61,800 nucleotides of DNA from Treponema sp. JC4 (GTDB lineage: Bacteria > Spirochaetota > Spirochaetia > Treponematales > Treponemataceae): positions 1-61,800 of the forward strand of contig NZ_AJGU01000013.1 of assembly GCF_000260795.1 (NCBI RefSeq). Reading direction: 5' to 3'. The notes beneath the pieces are model-generated. The model had not been told where the DNA came from and did not search any database. It saw nothing but the letters and a program-made list of their open reading frames with translations. The stretch's first letter is position 1; every line of letters starts with the position of its first letter. The position numbers and the translations under genes are program-made. This document shows, in pieces, positions 1 to 8,180 of the stretch.

Positions 1-138
1 ACATACAATGAATTCTTGAGAAATCCAAGAATGCTCGAACAAATTATAGATAATCCAAGGCGAAAAACAGATTGGAATTTTAGGATGAAAAAACAAAAGT
101 ATCATAAAGAATATTTCAGAAACATAAGGGAGTTATAA
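1..138 (+). CDS. C-terminal end of an unrecognised protein (partial)
   Basis: Frame 1 is open from the first base and ends at TAA 136-138, giving 45 basic residues rich in Lys, Arg and Asn. The start lies outside the window. The next ATG follows 3 nt after the stop and is in the same frame, so this could be either the end of a separate upstream gene or the interrupted N-terminal part of the FlhA-like gene that follows. I see no FlhA similarity in this piece. No function is assigned. Confidence 0.45.
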   Translation, partial: TYNEFLRNPRMLEQIIDNPRRKTDWNFRMKKQKYHKEYFRNIREL

Positions 139-141
139 ATT

Positions 142-1225
142 ATGAAAGTCAGAAATTATGATAATGAAATTTATAAGCGATTTCGTGAAGAATTACCAGA
201 TATTTTGGAACTGCGTTTTGGTTCTGCATTACGCCCTCTCATAGAAGGTGAATCACCTTTATTCCGGGAAATTAATTATCTTCGTAATTGGATTCATGCA
301 GAGCTAGGATTTATTTTACCAAAGATTAGAATAAGAGATTGGCTTGCCCTTAATCCTAATGAGTATGTAATTTTAATAAATGGGTTTGAAGTGGCGCGTT
401 ATGGAGAAATGGGAATTAATGATTATATGTGTATAAATACTACAGATATGATAAAAAAAGAAATTGCAGGGACAAAAACTAAAGACCCTGCTTTTGACTT
501 GGATGCTATTATTATTACAAAAGGACAGAAAAAGAAGCTGAAGAACTTGGATACGTAGTTTATGAAATACGCGAAATAATAAATTTTCATTTTATGCAGT
601 AATCAAAAAAAATATTACAAGATTGTTAACTCAAAGTATTGTTAATTCTCTTATAAATAAAGTTCGTGAAATGAATCCCGATGTAGTAAATGATGTGTTT
701 ATTGAACATAATTTTACGAAATCAAAATTAAAGATTATTCTAAATTTTCTACTTGAAGAAGGAGTTTCTATTAAAAATACGGCTTCAATTCTTGAAACAA
801 TTGCAGATAATCTTGATGAAACAAATAAACTTGTAACACTGATGGAAAAAATTCGCGAAAAACAAGCTCACAGTATTTTATCAGGTCTCGCTGACGAAAA
901 TAAAACCATTCATATTATAAAACTCTCAGACTCTATTACAAAGATGCTGAATAAAGCTATCTATTACCCAGAGACACAAACTGAGTTACCGTATTTTTTA
1001 TTAAAGAAACAAAAATATAACAAACTTCGCAAGAAACTATATCTCGCAAGAGAATTATCTTTAAAAAAGAATACAATTCCTGTTTGTATGATAAACAGGA
1101 ATTTAAGAACCGCATTTTACAATTCGTTTAAGTTATATTTCTATTATTTACCTTGCATCTCAGACAAAGAAATCCGTGAAGCTGGGAATAATTTTACGAT
1201 TAAGACAGAATATACTTTAGGTTAA
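142..1225 (+). pseudogene. Stand-alone FlhA C-terminal-domain (FHIPEP) protein, two frameshifts
   Basis: Three overlapping frames together read as the cytosolic C-terminal domain of FlhA, the export-gate protein of type III/flagellar secretion. Frame 1 (142-558) holds the PxIRIRD, LNPNEYVI and TKDPAFDLDA signatures. Frame 3 (about 531-602) carries on with EAEELGYVVYE. Frame 2 (from about 599 to 1225) holds IKKNITRLL, EEGVSI and the terminal region. Each break is explained by one missing base in a short homopolymer: the A5 run at 529-533, and the single G at 599 where GG would restore the frame. Restored length would be about 361 aa, with no FlhA membrane domain, so it cannot act as a normal export gate. 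It may be a decayed gene, or intact with two consensus errors. The neighbourhood is a mobile-element region with no flagellar genes. Confidence 0.7.
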
Positions 1226-1274
1226 ATAATATAGTAAATAATTATTTTACCTTTTGTAAAATGATAGTCCGTCA

Positions 1275-1760
1275 TTAATCATCCGGCATTTCTGGATTCT
1301 TTGGATGAAAATGTTTTTTGTGCTTAATTGTACAGTTGAAGATCTCAAAATCATCAAAGCAGATTCCTTTATACGTGTCATCATGCTTAAACCAGCCCGT
1401 AGTTAAATCCATTTTTACAGTAATCAACCTGTCACATTTATTGAATTCAGCAACAAGTTTTGAAAAATCATTAAACAGATTCCACGGATGCATATATAAA
1501 TACCTGATTTTAGAGAAGTTATCTATTGGATGTTCAAATGGTTTTTCATTATCGTAAAAAGGATCATTAAAAATAAGTTCCATTACACAGGTCAAATCAT
1601 GCCAGGGTTTTCCGTCTTCATAATCATAACAGAGAATCGTCTGCAGGTTTTCAAACATGCTGTAAGTGATAACATTCTGACTTTCATCATCAAGAGGAAT
1701 ACCTGAGATTTTTACACCGTATTCATTTCGTAAACGTTCCATCTTATTGTATGAGTCCAT
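1275..1760 (-). CDS. Hypothetical protein, 161 aa
   Basis: Not recognised. It is an acidic, aromatic-rich soluble protein with no signal peptide or membrane segment and a His/Lys-rich C-terminus. The start is supported by an AGGAGGCAT stretch just upstream on the minus strand. It is divergent from the gene at 1943; the 180-bp gap between them carries repeated TGTCATT motifs that could control both. Codon use is AT-rich like the rest of this accessory segment. An unrelated open frame on the other strand lies inside it and is taken to be a shadow. Confidence 0.55.
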   Translation of the reverse strand: MDSYNKMERLRNEYGVKISGIPLDDESQNVITYSMFENLQTILCYDYEDGKPWHDLTCVMELIFNDPFYDNEKPFEHPIDNFSKIRYLYMHPWNLFNDFSKLVAEFNKCDRLITVKMDLTTGWFKHDDTYKGICFDDFEIFNCTIKHKKHFHPKNPEMPDD

Positions 1761-1798
1761 AAATGCCTCCTAGATTTGATTTGTTATCATTCTAGCAG

Positions 1799-1858
1799 TC
1801 TAGTCTGTCATTTGATGTTATAGTAATTTTTTTTAATCTAGTATGTCATTAAATGACA
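1799..1858. promoter_or_regulatory. Candidate operators between divergent genes
   Basis: A 14-bp direct repeat TCTAGT(C/A)TGTCATT occurs at 1799-1812 and 1837-1850, 38 bp apart. The second copy sits in a perfect inverted repeat TGTCATT-A-AATGACA (1844-1858). The first copy has a decayed right half. The site lies between the start of the minus-strand gene at 1760 and the plus-strand gene at 1943, where a dimeric repressor could control both. No regulator gene is adjacent in the window. Confidence 0.45.
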
Positions 1859-1942
1859 GAGTTATTTTGTAGAATAAGTTATGTTTGATTATTTTGAAAA
1901 TCCTGAAAGGCAGGATGTCAGATTTTTATACGGAGGTTTTGT

Positions 1943-3106
1943 ATGTTCATTAATTCAACTGATAAGCGGGAAATGAAATATTTCATCCGCAAGGAAGAAG
2001 CTGACGCAAAATTTGAATGGACAAAAGAAAAGGTTCAAAAATTCAGAGAATTGAATGACGTTCTTACAAAAATGCAAAGTCAGCTGATTGAACAGATGAT
2101 GCATATTTTTGAAACCTTTTCCTGTTTTGAAAAAGAAGGTTTGTCTTTTTTGCACGGTTTTAAAATCACCGGCACTTATGCTTTTGAAAAGGAAATTCTT
2201 TCTAAATATGATTCTATAGAAGATATGACAGCAGAAGAAAAAGAGGAATATGAATTGTGGGATAACATAGGCTATCTTGCTTCTAAGGAACTTAATTTAT
2301 GGCAACTGATTTTTGATTCAGGGGCCGGCGATTTCCTTCCTCTTTCAAAGGTGAGAATAATGCAGTCTTTTGATTCCTGGCATTTTTCGCTGCCTTCTGA
2401 GGAAGAAGATTTTTCTGTCTGCAGTTATCTGTATCATTTTCTTAAATATAACGGGACTATAAGCCTGGAAGATTTTCTGAAGTGTACGGAAAAGGATTTT
2501 TATCCGTATGTTCAGGTAACTCTTAACTGTCCTGTTTCGGAGTTCAGGAGTTATCCTTTTTATCATCTGAGGGATGATATGATAGCTGACATTCTGGAAA
2601 AGAGAGCTTTAACAATTAATGCTTTTGACTGGAGCCAAGAAAACATACAGAAAATTATGGATGTTAATTCCTGGGTATGGAAAAAGACAGATGAATTGAA
2701 ATCTTATCTGGCCTTTCTTTCAAAGGCTCTGCAGAAAGCTGCTCGGACTGATCCTTTTTTTGAGAATTGGGATATTGACGGGCACATCGAATATCAGGGT
2801 AGCGGTGCAACAGATATTGCCTCGTTTGAAATGCAAAGGCTTATGAGCGAAAGGGCGGATTTTAATCATTACACTCTACGTTGCAGCAGTGACCGACCTG
2901 AGATTGATGATTCTATGCATGACTCGGAGGAGAATCTAAACTGGAACTTTGAAGTTTATAAAGAACATTTTACAGAGGAACAGCAAAAGGTTTTGTTTCA
3001 TTATTTTATGCACGTGGTTTTCATAGATGACTGGATGTATTCTCTTAATGATGTCATCAGAATGCGCGAAGAAGATTTTAAGGTATGTCTTTCGATTGAT
3101 TTTTAG
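1943..3106 (+). CDS. Hypothetical protein, 387 aa
   Basis: Not recognised. ATG 1943 follows a good GGAGG Shine-Dalgarno at about 1932. The product is a large acidic soluble protein rich in Phe, Trp, Glu and Asp, predicted largely helical, with no signal peptide and no obvious catalytic motif. It ends 11 nt before the metallophosphoesterase at 3118, which has its own AGGAG site, so the two are probably co-transcribed. That suggests, without proving, a shared job. No transfer or phage hallmark is visible in the protein. Confidence 0.6.
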   Translation: MFINSTDKREMKYFIRKEEADAKFEWTKEKVQKFRELNDVLTKMQSQLIEQMMHIFETFSCFEKEGLSFLHGFKITGTYAFEKEILSKYDSIEDMTAEEKEEYELWDNIGYLASKELNLWQLIFDSGAGDFLPLSKVRIMQSFDSWHFSLPSEEEDFSVCSYLYHFLKYNGTISLEDFLKCTEKDFYPYVQVTLNCPVSEFRSYPFYHLRDDMIADILEKRALTINAFDWSQENIQKIMDVNSWVWKKTDELKSYLAFLSKALQKAARTDPFFENWDIDGHIEYQGSGATDIASFEMQRLMSERADFNHYTLRCSSDRPEIDDSMHDSEENLNWNFEVYKEHFTEEQQKVLFHYFMHVVFIDDWMYSLNDVIRMREEDFKVCLSIDF

Positions 3107-3117
3107 GAGAAGGTTTT

Positions 3118-3858
3118 ATGATTTACATAACCGGCGATACTCATAATACAATAGATATGTCTAATGCCTCTTCTAAAAATATTAAGTTATGCTGTAAAAA
3201 GCAGAACAAGGATTATCACGACATAACAACTCTTATCGTTCTAGGGGATTTTGGGCTTCCTTGGTATGACTGCCCGGTTGATGAAAATGGTATTCATCCG
3301 ACTGACCCGACAGAAAAATATCTTCTTAAATGGTATAAAAATAAGTCTTTTACAATTCTTTCTGTTATGGGGAATCATGATAATTATAATATGATTGAAA
3401 AACTTCCAGAAGTTGAAATGTTTGGCAACAAGGTTTTGAAAGTCTGTGATAATGTTTTCTATCTCAATCGCGGAGAAGTCTACACCATTGAGGATAAAAA
3501 GTTTTTAGTGCTGGGTGGTGCAAAAAGCGATGATAAGGCTTATCGTGTACCGTACGAATCCTGGTGGCCGCAGGAAGAATGGACTGAAGTCGAAAAAACA
3601 GAATGTGAAAAGAGAATCCAAGATTCTGGATGCCAGTTTGATTATGTGCTTTCTCATACGGGAACTTCAAAAGCAATAGCCTGCTTTAATTCCTCATTCT
3701 CAACTTCTGATGATTCAACAGTTGTTTTTAATGATTATATTTATTCAATGATTTCCTATAAGAAATGGTTCTTTGGTCACTGGCATTCTGATTGGGGATT
3801 TGAAAATTATGAAAACAGCAAGTTCATTCCACTTTATCACAGAGGAATTGTGGTATAA
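3118..3858 (+). CDS. Calcineurin-like metallophosphoesterase
   Basis: A 246-aa protein with the ordered metal-binding motifs of the calcineurin-like phosphoesterase fold: GDTH at residues 6-9, GDFG near residue 42, GNHDN near 85, SHTG near 178 and GHWH near 221. These ligate two metal ions, and the family hydrolyses phosphomonoesters or diesters; the substrate cannot be told from sequence. It has no signal peptide, so it is cytosolic. AGGAG lies 8 nt before ATG. It is the second gene of a two-gene unit with the unknown gene at 1943. Similar stand-alone phosphoesterases are common on bacterial mobile elements. Confidence 0.85.
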   Translation: MIYITGDTHNTIDMSNASSKNIKLCCKKQNKDYHDITTLIVLGDFGLPWYDCPVDENGIHPTDPTEKYLLKWYKNKSFTILSVMGNHDNYNMIEKLPEVEMFGNKVLKVCDNVFYLNRGEVYTIEDKKFLVLGGAKSDDKAYRVPYESWWPQEEWTEVEKTECEKRIQDSGCQFDYVLSHTGTSKAIACFNSSFSTSDDSTVVFNDYIYSMISYKKWFFGHWHSDWGFENYENSKFIPLYHRGIVV

Positions 3859-3956
3859 ACAGGAGCAAAAATGGCACCGACTACTATTGAACAATGAATA
3901 ACTTACTTATGATTTGGATATTGTTGAAGATAGATTAAATAAATATTTACATGATT

Positions 3957-4345
3957 AAATTCCCCCATGCCCCCTTTATTAGCTACGCTTTAATGAGTTG
4001 TTTATAAAAAATAGCAAAACCTGTATCTTCCCCAAGAATGAAAATAATGCGTTGTTTGCAACGCATAAAAAGGCTATGCGTTGCGTAAGCGTTGCTGTAT
4101 TTGGGCATCTTTGATTATCTTTCAAAACCTTTGAGTGTTTTTGAGTGGCTATTTTATTTAAATTTTTTAAAACAACGCTTTTAAAAGAAAAAATCTTATT
4201 TTTTTAAAATAAGATTTATATATATTTAAAAACAACGTATATATGCATATATGCGTTGCTTGAATTTAATGTTACAGAATTAAATTTTTTAGGCAATATT
4301 ATTGACCGCCGCGTGCGCTCCCCCTGCGAGTTTTGAAAAAAAAAT
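3957..4345. repeat. Diverged tandem repeat, copy 1 (non-coding)
   Basis: An AT-rich non-coding unit starting TTCCCCCATGCCCCC and ending near a GACCGCCGCG block. It contains several short palindromes built on AACGCAT/ATGCGTT and a conserved core GATTATCTTTCAAAA (4113-4127). The same ordered series of blocks recurs about 440 bp downstream in copy 2. No credible open frame or ribosome site is visible in it. Confidence 0.75.
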
Positions 4346-4394
4346 GTTTATGTAAAACATAAAAGGCGAATATATTATTTAGCTAACATTTGTT

Positions 4395-4784
4395 GATTTC
4401 CCCCGTGCCCCCTGTATGCGCTACGCTAAAATGCGTTCTCTTGAAAAAAGTGAAAAATCGACATCTTTCGCAGGAATGCAAATAATGCGTATGTAAGCAA
4501 CACGTTAAAAGTGTTAGACGTTGCAAAAGCGTTGCTGTTTTTGGTTATCTATGATTATCTTTCAAAACTTTTGAGTATTTTTGAGTCGCTATTTTATTTA
4601 AATTTTCTTTAACAACGCATTAAAAAAGAAAATTAAATATATTTTAAATTATATTTAAAATATATTTATAAATAACGCATATTAATTAATATGCGTTGCT
4701 TATATTTAAATTAACAAAATGAAATTATTTAAGCAGTTTTAAAGACCGCCGCGCGCGCTCTCCCCGCGGTTTATTTTTTTTATG
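4395..4784. repeat. Diverged tandem repeat, copy 2 (non-coding)
   Basis: Second unit of the tandem pair: it starts TTTCCCCCGTGCCCCC, has the same GATTATCTTTCAAAA core at 4553-4567, a GAGT..TTTTTGAGT stretch, the palindrome GCATATTAATTAATATGC (4677-4694), and ends GACCGCCGCGCGCGCTC. Base differences are scattered while the palindromic layout is kept, which suggests selection on structure or DNA binding. It lies 0.6 kb from the 3' end of the recombinase gene. Confidence 0.75.
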
Positions 4785-5407
4785 GCGGACATAGGTGGAT
4801 TGTCATTTTTTTAAAATCTATATTTTGTCTGAACTTTTGGTGCTATATCATTATCGAGAGTAAGGCGCGGCGGGAGCACAATGATGTGCGACCAGAGCGC
4901 CGACAGCGAAGCTGCGTAAAATGACACGAACACTTTTTTAAGATAAATATTTATCAGGTAGGGGCGGCAACATGGACGTTGCCGCCTTGCTGATTGAGTA
5001 CGGGGGTGACGCTTGCGGCAGCCCTGTGCGAATGAGGCAATATTTTATCACACATATTACGATTACCCATAAGCCGCCTTTGCTAGGTACCCCAGAGCAA
5101 CTTAAAACGGCAGGACAACTGCAAGTTGAGTAAAAGGGTGCCCCCTTGCCCCCCCAAGAGCGGTTCAATAGCTTACCTAATTTTTTACGAAAGGGGAAAA
5201 GGGGGATGCCCCGCGGCGGGGGGAAAGGGGGAACGCTTTTGCGTGCCTGCCGTTTTAAGTTGCGACCTCGCGGAGGGGACGCTTTCACTTTCAGAAAAAC
5301 TACCGCGCGAACTCACTGTACCTGGCGGCTTAAACAAAAAGATTGCTTACAACAACAATGGGGGCACACTCAGATGCAGTGGGAATACACGGTATAGGCA
5401 GGCCAAT
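4785..5407. other. Gene-free GC-rich palindromic stretch
   Basis: No open frame here resembles a real gene. It holds a perfect 9-bp hairpin GGCGGCAAC / GTTGCCGCC at 4963-4986, a GCACA/TGTGC hairpin near 4876, and a long inverted-repeat structure at 5097-5263. The abrupt rise in G+C compared with the tandem repeats next to it suggests an inserted element. Confidence 0.5.
5097..5263. repeat. Long hairpin / MITE-like element with 18-bp terminal inverted repeats
   Basis: A perfect 18-bp inverted repeat begins GCAACTTAAAACGGC at 5097-5114 and is matched by its reverse complement at 5246-5263. The C-rich tract at 5139-5157 is also roughly complementary to the G-rich tract at 5219-5235, so the whole 167 bp can fold into one extended hairpin. 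It has no coding capacity. No target duplication could be identified with confidence. Confidence 0.6.
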
Positions 5408-6766
5408 TTATGCACTTAGAATGTTGTCCCAGGTAACCTGCATTATGTTACGCATATTCTCAAGCTTTTCCTGAGTTTCGTGATTTGAATAATGCTTTGA
5501 CATGTCTTCACTTCTGTGGCCCATTACTGCTTGTACGGTTTTAAGGTCTGCTCTCTGCCCCAGAATTGTTGCACAGAAGTGACGCAAGCTGTGGAATACA
5601 ATGTTCCGCTCTTTTCTCTGTTCTTGACTTACCCCGATCTTTTCCAGTGCTTCGTAAAGTCCATCTACGTAATATGATGGCCAGTACGGTTGTTCTGGCT
5701 TAACAGGTGAGAAGAATACATAGCTTAAATCGCTGAACTGAGGATTAGTCTTTGCCTGTGCATAAAGCTGAACCAGTGTCTGATGGTCAATTGGCAAATC
5801 TCTTTTGTCTGAGTTTTTTGGTAGTTTTAAGCCGTCAACATCACTCCAGCTGTGACGGACGTGGATAAGGTCTGATTCAAGATCTAGATCACAAACTCTT
5901 AATCCGCTTATTTCACCGGCACGAAGTCCACAGAATGCTCCAAGTTTGAAAGCAAGTTTATATGCATTGTTGCTCCAGTCAACTTTCAGAAGCTGTCTTA
6001 CTTCTGATTCTGTCGGGATGCCTCTTTCCAGTTCTTCAGCGTTGAATCGTTCTACACCTGCCATCGGATTAGACTCAATTCTTTTGTTATCATAGAGCCA
6101 GCGCATACAGCGGCTACCGCAGTTTATTGCTTTGTTTACGGTTCCGCCTTTTAGTTCCTTTTCTGAATGCAGGTAGAAAAAGAAATCGTCTAAGTCTGTA
6201 CGGTCTAATTCCTGGATTGTGATGTCATCTCCAAAATACGGCTGCCAGTAATTACGTACAAGTCCAAGCATCATGTCTGTATGTCGTTTTGTCATGCTGT
6301 GTCCATAGGCTAGATGACGCTTTATAAATTCAGATTTTTCAAAATTCCAGAATTCCAGTAGATACGGGATTAGTTTGATACTTGCAGGTCTGGCAGCTTT
6401 TTTCTGTGGTTTTTGTAAAGTTTTTTCTTCGCCTGATGGCGTGACTGTTTCTGCCTTTGCGTCTGAAATGTTCAGGTTGAATTTCTTTGTAAGTAATGCA
6501 ATTAGTTCTAGAGCTTCTTGTTTTTCAAGTCTACTTGCAATATTCAGAATGTCTACGGATGTTTTGTCTGATGCTGCGTTGAATTTTCGTGAATTGCTTC
6601 GGGCGTTGGGTACACTGTTTTTCAGCCATTCGGATGCCATAACAGCTGCTTCGATTTTGTCTTTTGTGTGAGTGCTTTTACCTACACTGAGAGCACCAGT
6701 TTTCGGGTCTACAAAAATAACTTTGTAGTAACCACTGTTGTTTCTTGAAAGATAGAATTGACGCAT
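5408..6766 (-). CDS. Tyrosine recombinase / integrase
   Basis: A phage-type integrase with an N-terminal arm-binding-like region, a SAM-like core-binding domain (about residues 130-235) and a catalytic domain holding the Arg box (GLRAGEISGLR), a Lys in KNSDKRDLP, the HSLRH box, the GH motif and the nucleophilic Tyr in MSKHYSNH. The longest frame starts at 6784, but AGGAGG lies just before the ATG at 6766, so that start is used (452 aa). The gene reads away from the tRNA cluster, with its 5' end about 225 bp from the 3' end of tRNA-Arg, as in elements that integrate at tRNA 3' ends. It lacks the integron-integrase look (longer, different N-terminus), so it is not assumed to act on the attC sites near 41-44 kb. 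Confidence 0.9.
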   Translation of the reverse strand: MRQFYLSRNNSGYYKVIFVDPKTGALSVGKSTHTKDKIEAAVMASEWLKNSVPNARSNSRKFNAASDKTSVDILNIASRLEKQEALELIALLTKKFNLNISDAKAETVTPSGEEKTLQKPQKKAARPASIKLIPYLLEFWNFEKSEFIKRHLAYGHSMTKRHTDMMLGLVRNYWQPYFGDDITIQELDRTDLDDFFFYLHSEKELKGGTVNKAINCGSRCMRWLYDNKRIESNPMAGVERFNAEELERGIPTESEVRQLLKVDWSNNAYKLAFKLGAFCGLRAGEISGLRVCDLDLESDLIHVRHSWSDVDGLKLPKNSDKRDLPIDHQTLVQLYAQAKTNPQFSDLSYVFFSPVKPEQPYWPSYYVDGLYEALEKIGVSQEQRKERNIVFHSLRHFCATILGQRADLKTVQAVMGHRSEDMSKHYSNHETQEKLENMRNIMQVTWDNILSA

Positions 6767-6814
6767 AAAACCTCCTGAAGACATAACTTGACTTCATGAC
6801 TTTCTGCTCCGTCC

Positions 6815-6860
6815 AGTACAACGATTTGTATTAACATTAGTACAATCGTTAGTACAATCG
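6815..6860. promoter_or_regulatory. AGTACAA iterons upstream of the integrase
   Basis: AGTACAACGA (6815-6824) and AGTACAATCG (6839-6848 and 6851-6860) repeat in direct orientation, and CGATTTGTA (6822-6830) is a near-inverse copy. Short iterated sites between an integrase and its attachment end are typical of arm-type or excisionase sites, or of an autoregulatory operator. Which role applies here is inference. Confidence 0.45.
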
Positions 6861-6954
6861 ACGGTGAAAGTGATTGGTTTTAACGCCCATTCCAAACAGG
6901 TAGGGAAGTTAAAAAATTCTCAAATTGTTTAAAAGCTTATAACATAAGGATTTA

Positions 6955-6986
6955 AACAAAAAAAGGTTCATCGACAGATGAACCTT
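6955..6986 (-). terminator. Rho-independent terminator of the tRNA cluster
   Basis: On the minus strand a perfect 10-bp stem AAGGTTCATC / GATGAACCTT with a 4-nt loop is followed by a run of T. It lies 6 nt downstream of tRNA-Arg and separates the tRNA transcription unit from the integrase. Confidence 0.85.
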
Positions 6987-6991
6987 GACTT

Positions 6992-7066
6992 TGAGACTGA
7001 CACGATTCGAACGTGCGACCCCCACCTCCGCAGGGTGGTGCTCTAATCCAGCTGAGCTACAATCTC
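6992..7066 (-). tRNA. tRNA-Arg (anticodon GCG)
   Basis: Complete cloverleaf: acceptor stem GAGATTG/CAGTCTC with discriminator A, D-loop with A20, anticodon stem CCACC/GGTGG around loop CTGCGGA, and a TTCGAAT T-loop. The anticodon is GCG, reading CGC/CGU (Arg); A20 and C35 are arginine identity bases. CCA is not encoded. It is last in the Ser-Ser-Arg cluster and next to the integrase, so its 3' half is the likely integration target. Confidence 0.9.
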
Positions 7067-7097
7067 ATTCATAATGTGGGCAGCAGAGCTGCTTTCT

Positions 7098-7182
7098 CGG
7101 AAGCGACAGGAGTTGAACCTGCCCACCCCTTACGGAAGTGACGGATTAGCAATCCGTTGTATTACCGCTCTACCACGCTTCC
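7098..7182 (-). tRNA. tRNA-Ser (anticodon GCU)
   Basis: Class II tRNA with a long variable arm. Acceptor GGAAGCG/CGCTTCC, anticodon stem ACGGA/TCCGT around TTGCTAA, discriminator G as expected for serine. It reads AGC/AGU. CCA is not encoded. Confidence 0.93.
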
Positions 7183-7213
7183 AGTTGTAAACCGGAAAGT
7201 TTTCCAGTTTTAT

Positions 7214-7299
7214 CGGAGCGAGAGGGATTCGAACCCCCGGTAACTTGCGCTACAACGGTTTTCAAGACCGCCCCAGTACGACCGCTTTGGTATCGCTCC
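7214..7299 (-). tRNA. tRNA-Ser (anticodon UGA)
   Basis: Class II tRNA with a long variable arm. Acceptor GGAGCGA/TCGCTCC, anticodon loop CTTGAAA, discriminator G. First gene of the cluster, directly downstream of a near-consensus promoter. Confidence 0.93.
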
Positions 7300-7313
7300 A
7301 ATAGGTAAGCAAC

Positions 7314-7342
7314 ACTATATGTTGTTTAGAAAAAATTGTCAA
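7314..7342 (-). promoter_or_regulatory. Promoter of the tRNA cluster
   Basis: On the minus strand TTGACA (7342-7337), 17 bp, TATAGT (7319-7314), with tRNA-Ser(UGA) beginning 15 nt downstream. This is a near-perfect housekeeping sigma-factor promoter. Confidence 0.75.
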
Positions 7343-7423
7343 TAGTAATTGCCTTAATATTGAAAAAAAACAGAAATTTTAACGAATTATTTGTCTTTTA
7401 TTATCATTTTTACAAATATTTAT

Positions 7424-7452
7424 TTGTCAGATACCTGATTTAACTATAGAAT
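7424..7452 (+). promoter_or_regulatory. Promoter of the DUF308-type membrane protein
   Basis: TTGTCA (7424-7429), 17 bp, TAGAAT (7447-7452), followed by a GAGAGG ribosome site before ATG 7470. Confidence 0.5.
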
Positions 7453-7469
7453 AGAAATGAGAGGTTTGT

Positions 7470-8060
7470 ATGAAAAACTATAATTTAGCAATTTTTGGCG
7501 GAATTTCACTTTTAGGTCTTCTGGTTTTAATTTTTCCGACATTCTGGATAAATCTTGTTGTTTTTATTGTGGGACTCGGCGCAGTTGCATATGGCCTTTA
7601 TAATCTTTTAGTTACCAAACGAGTATTTCAGGATTCAATGTACGAAACTGTAATCCTTGTAAAATCTGTATTCAGTATTGTTATTGGTTCTATTTCTGTA
7701 ATTCTGCCGCTTGCTGTTGCAGATGCAATGTGGAAAACAATGATTTACGTGCTGATTGTATATCTTCTTCTTGCTGCTATCATTGGTTTCTATTCAGTTT
7801 CACTTTTAAAATCTACCGAAATTGACCGCAAACGCTTTGTTTTAGAAAATCTTTCTCTTTTGCTGCTTGCAGTAGCCCTCATCATAATTTCTCCAGAACG
7901 TCTTGGAATTTTTATTGTAAGACTTATAGGCCTTGCAGCCTTCATTCTTGGAATTTTTATGATTACAATTACTTTGATGTCTCAGAAAAACGTTGTAGAT
8001 GCTGAGGTTGTTGAAGTTAGAGAAGGTGAAGAAGGCTCTACGGACTCTGAGGAAGAATAA
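7470..8060 (+). CDS. HdeD/DUF308-type membrane protein
   Basis: A 196-aa protein with about six hydrophobic helices in three pairs (residues about 7-45, 63-110 and 124-170), then a soluble acidic tail dense in Glu. This matches the small DUF308/HdeD membrane family, whose molecular role is unclear (acid-stress protection in E. coli HdeD). GAGAGG precedes ATG 7470. It is followed by its own terminator, so it is monocistronic. The acidic tail probably faces the cytoplasm. Confidence 0.7.
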   Translation: MKNYNLAIFGGISLLGLLVLIFPTFWINLVVFIVGLGAVAYGLYNLLVTKRVFQDSMYETVILVKSVFSIVIGSISVILPLAVADAMWKTMIYVLIVYLLLAAIIGFYSVSLLKSTEIDRKRFVLENLSLLLLAVALIIISPERLGIFIVRLIGLAAFILGIFMITITLMSQKNVVDAEVVEVREGEEGSTDSEEE

Positions 8061-8113
8061 TTTTCCGTTTTCTTCTATCAACTGACATTCTTTTCAATAT
8101 ATGTTAATATTCA

Positions 8114-8139
8114 AAGGCATCGTAATCGGTGCCTTTTTT
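8114..8139 (+). terminator. Terminator after the DUF308-type gene
   Basis: Stem AAGGCATCG / CGGTGCCTT with a TAAT loop followed by TTTT. It separates 7470-8060 from the lipoprotein gene downstream. Confidence 0.8.
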
Positions 8140-8180
8140 CTTTTGAGAAGGCATTTTTGAACAGGAGTTCAGTTCTAAAT

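Noticed and set aside
4938-5419. Three overlapping open frames (80-116 aa) in the GC-rich stretch before the integrase.
   Set aside because: They run through a long palindromic element, on both strands, with low-complexity Pro/Gly/Arg translations and no ribosome sites.
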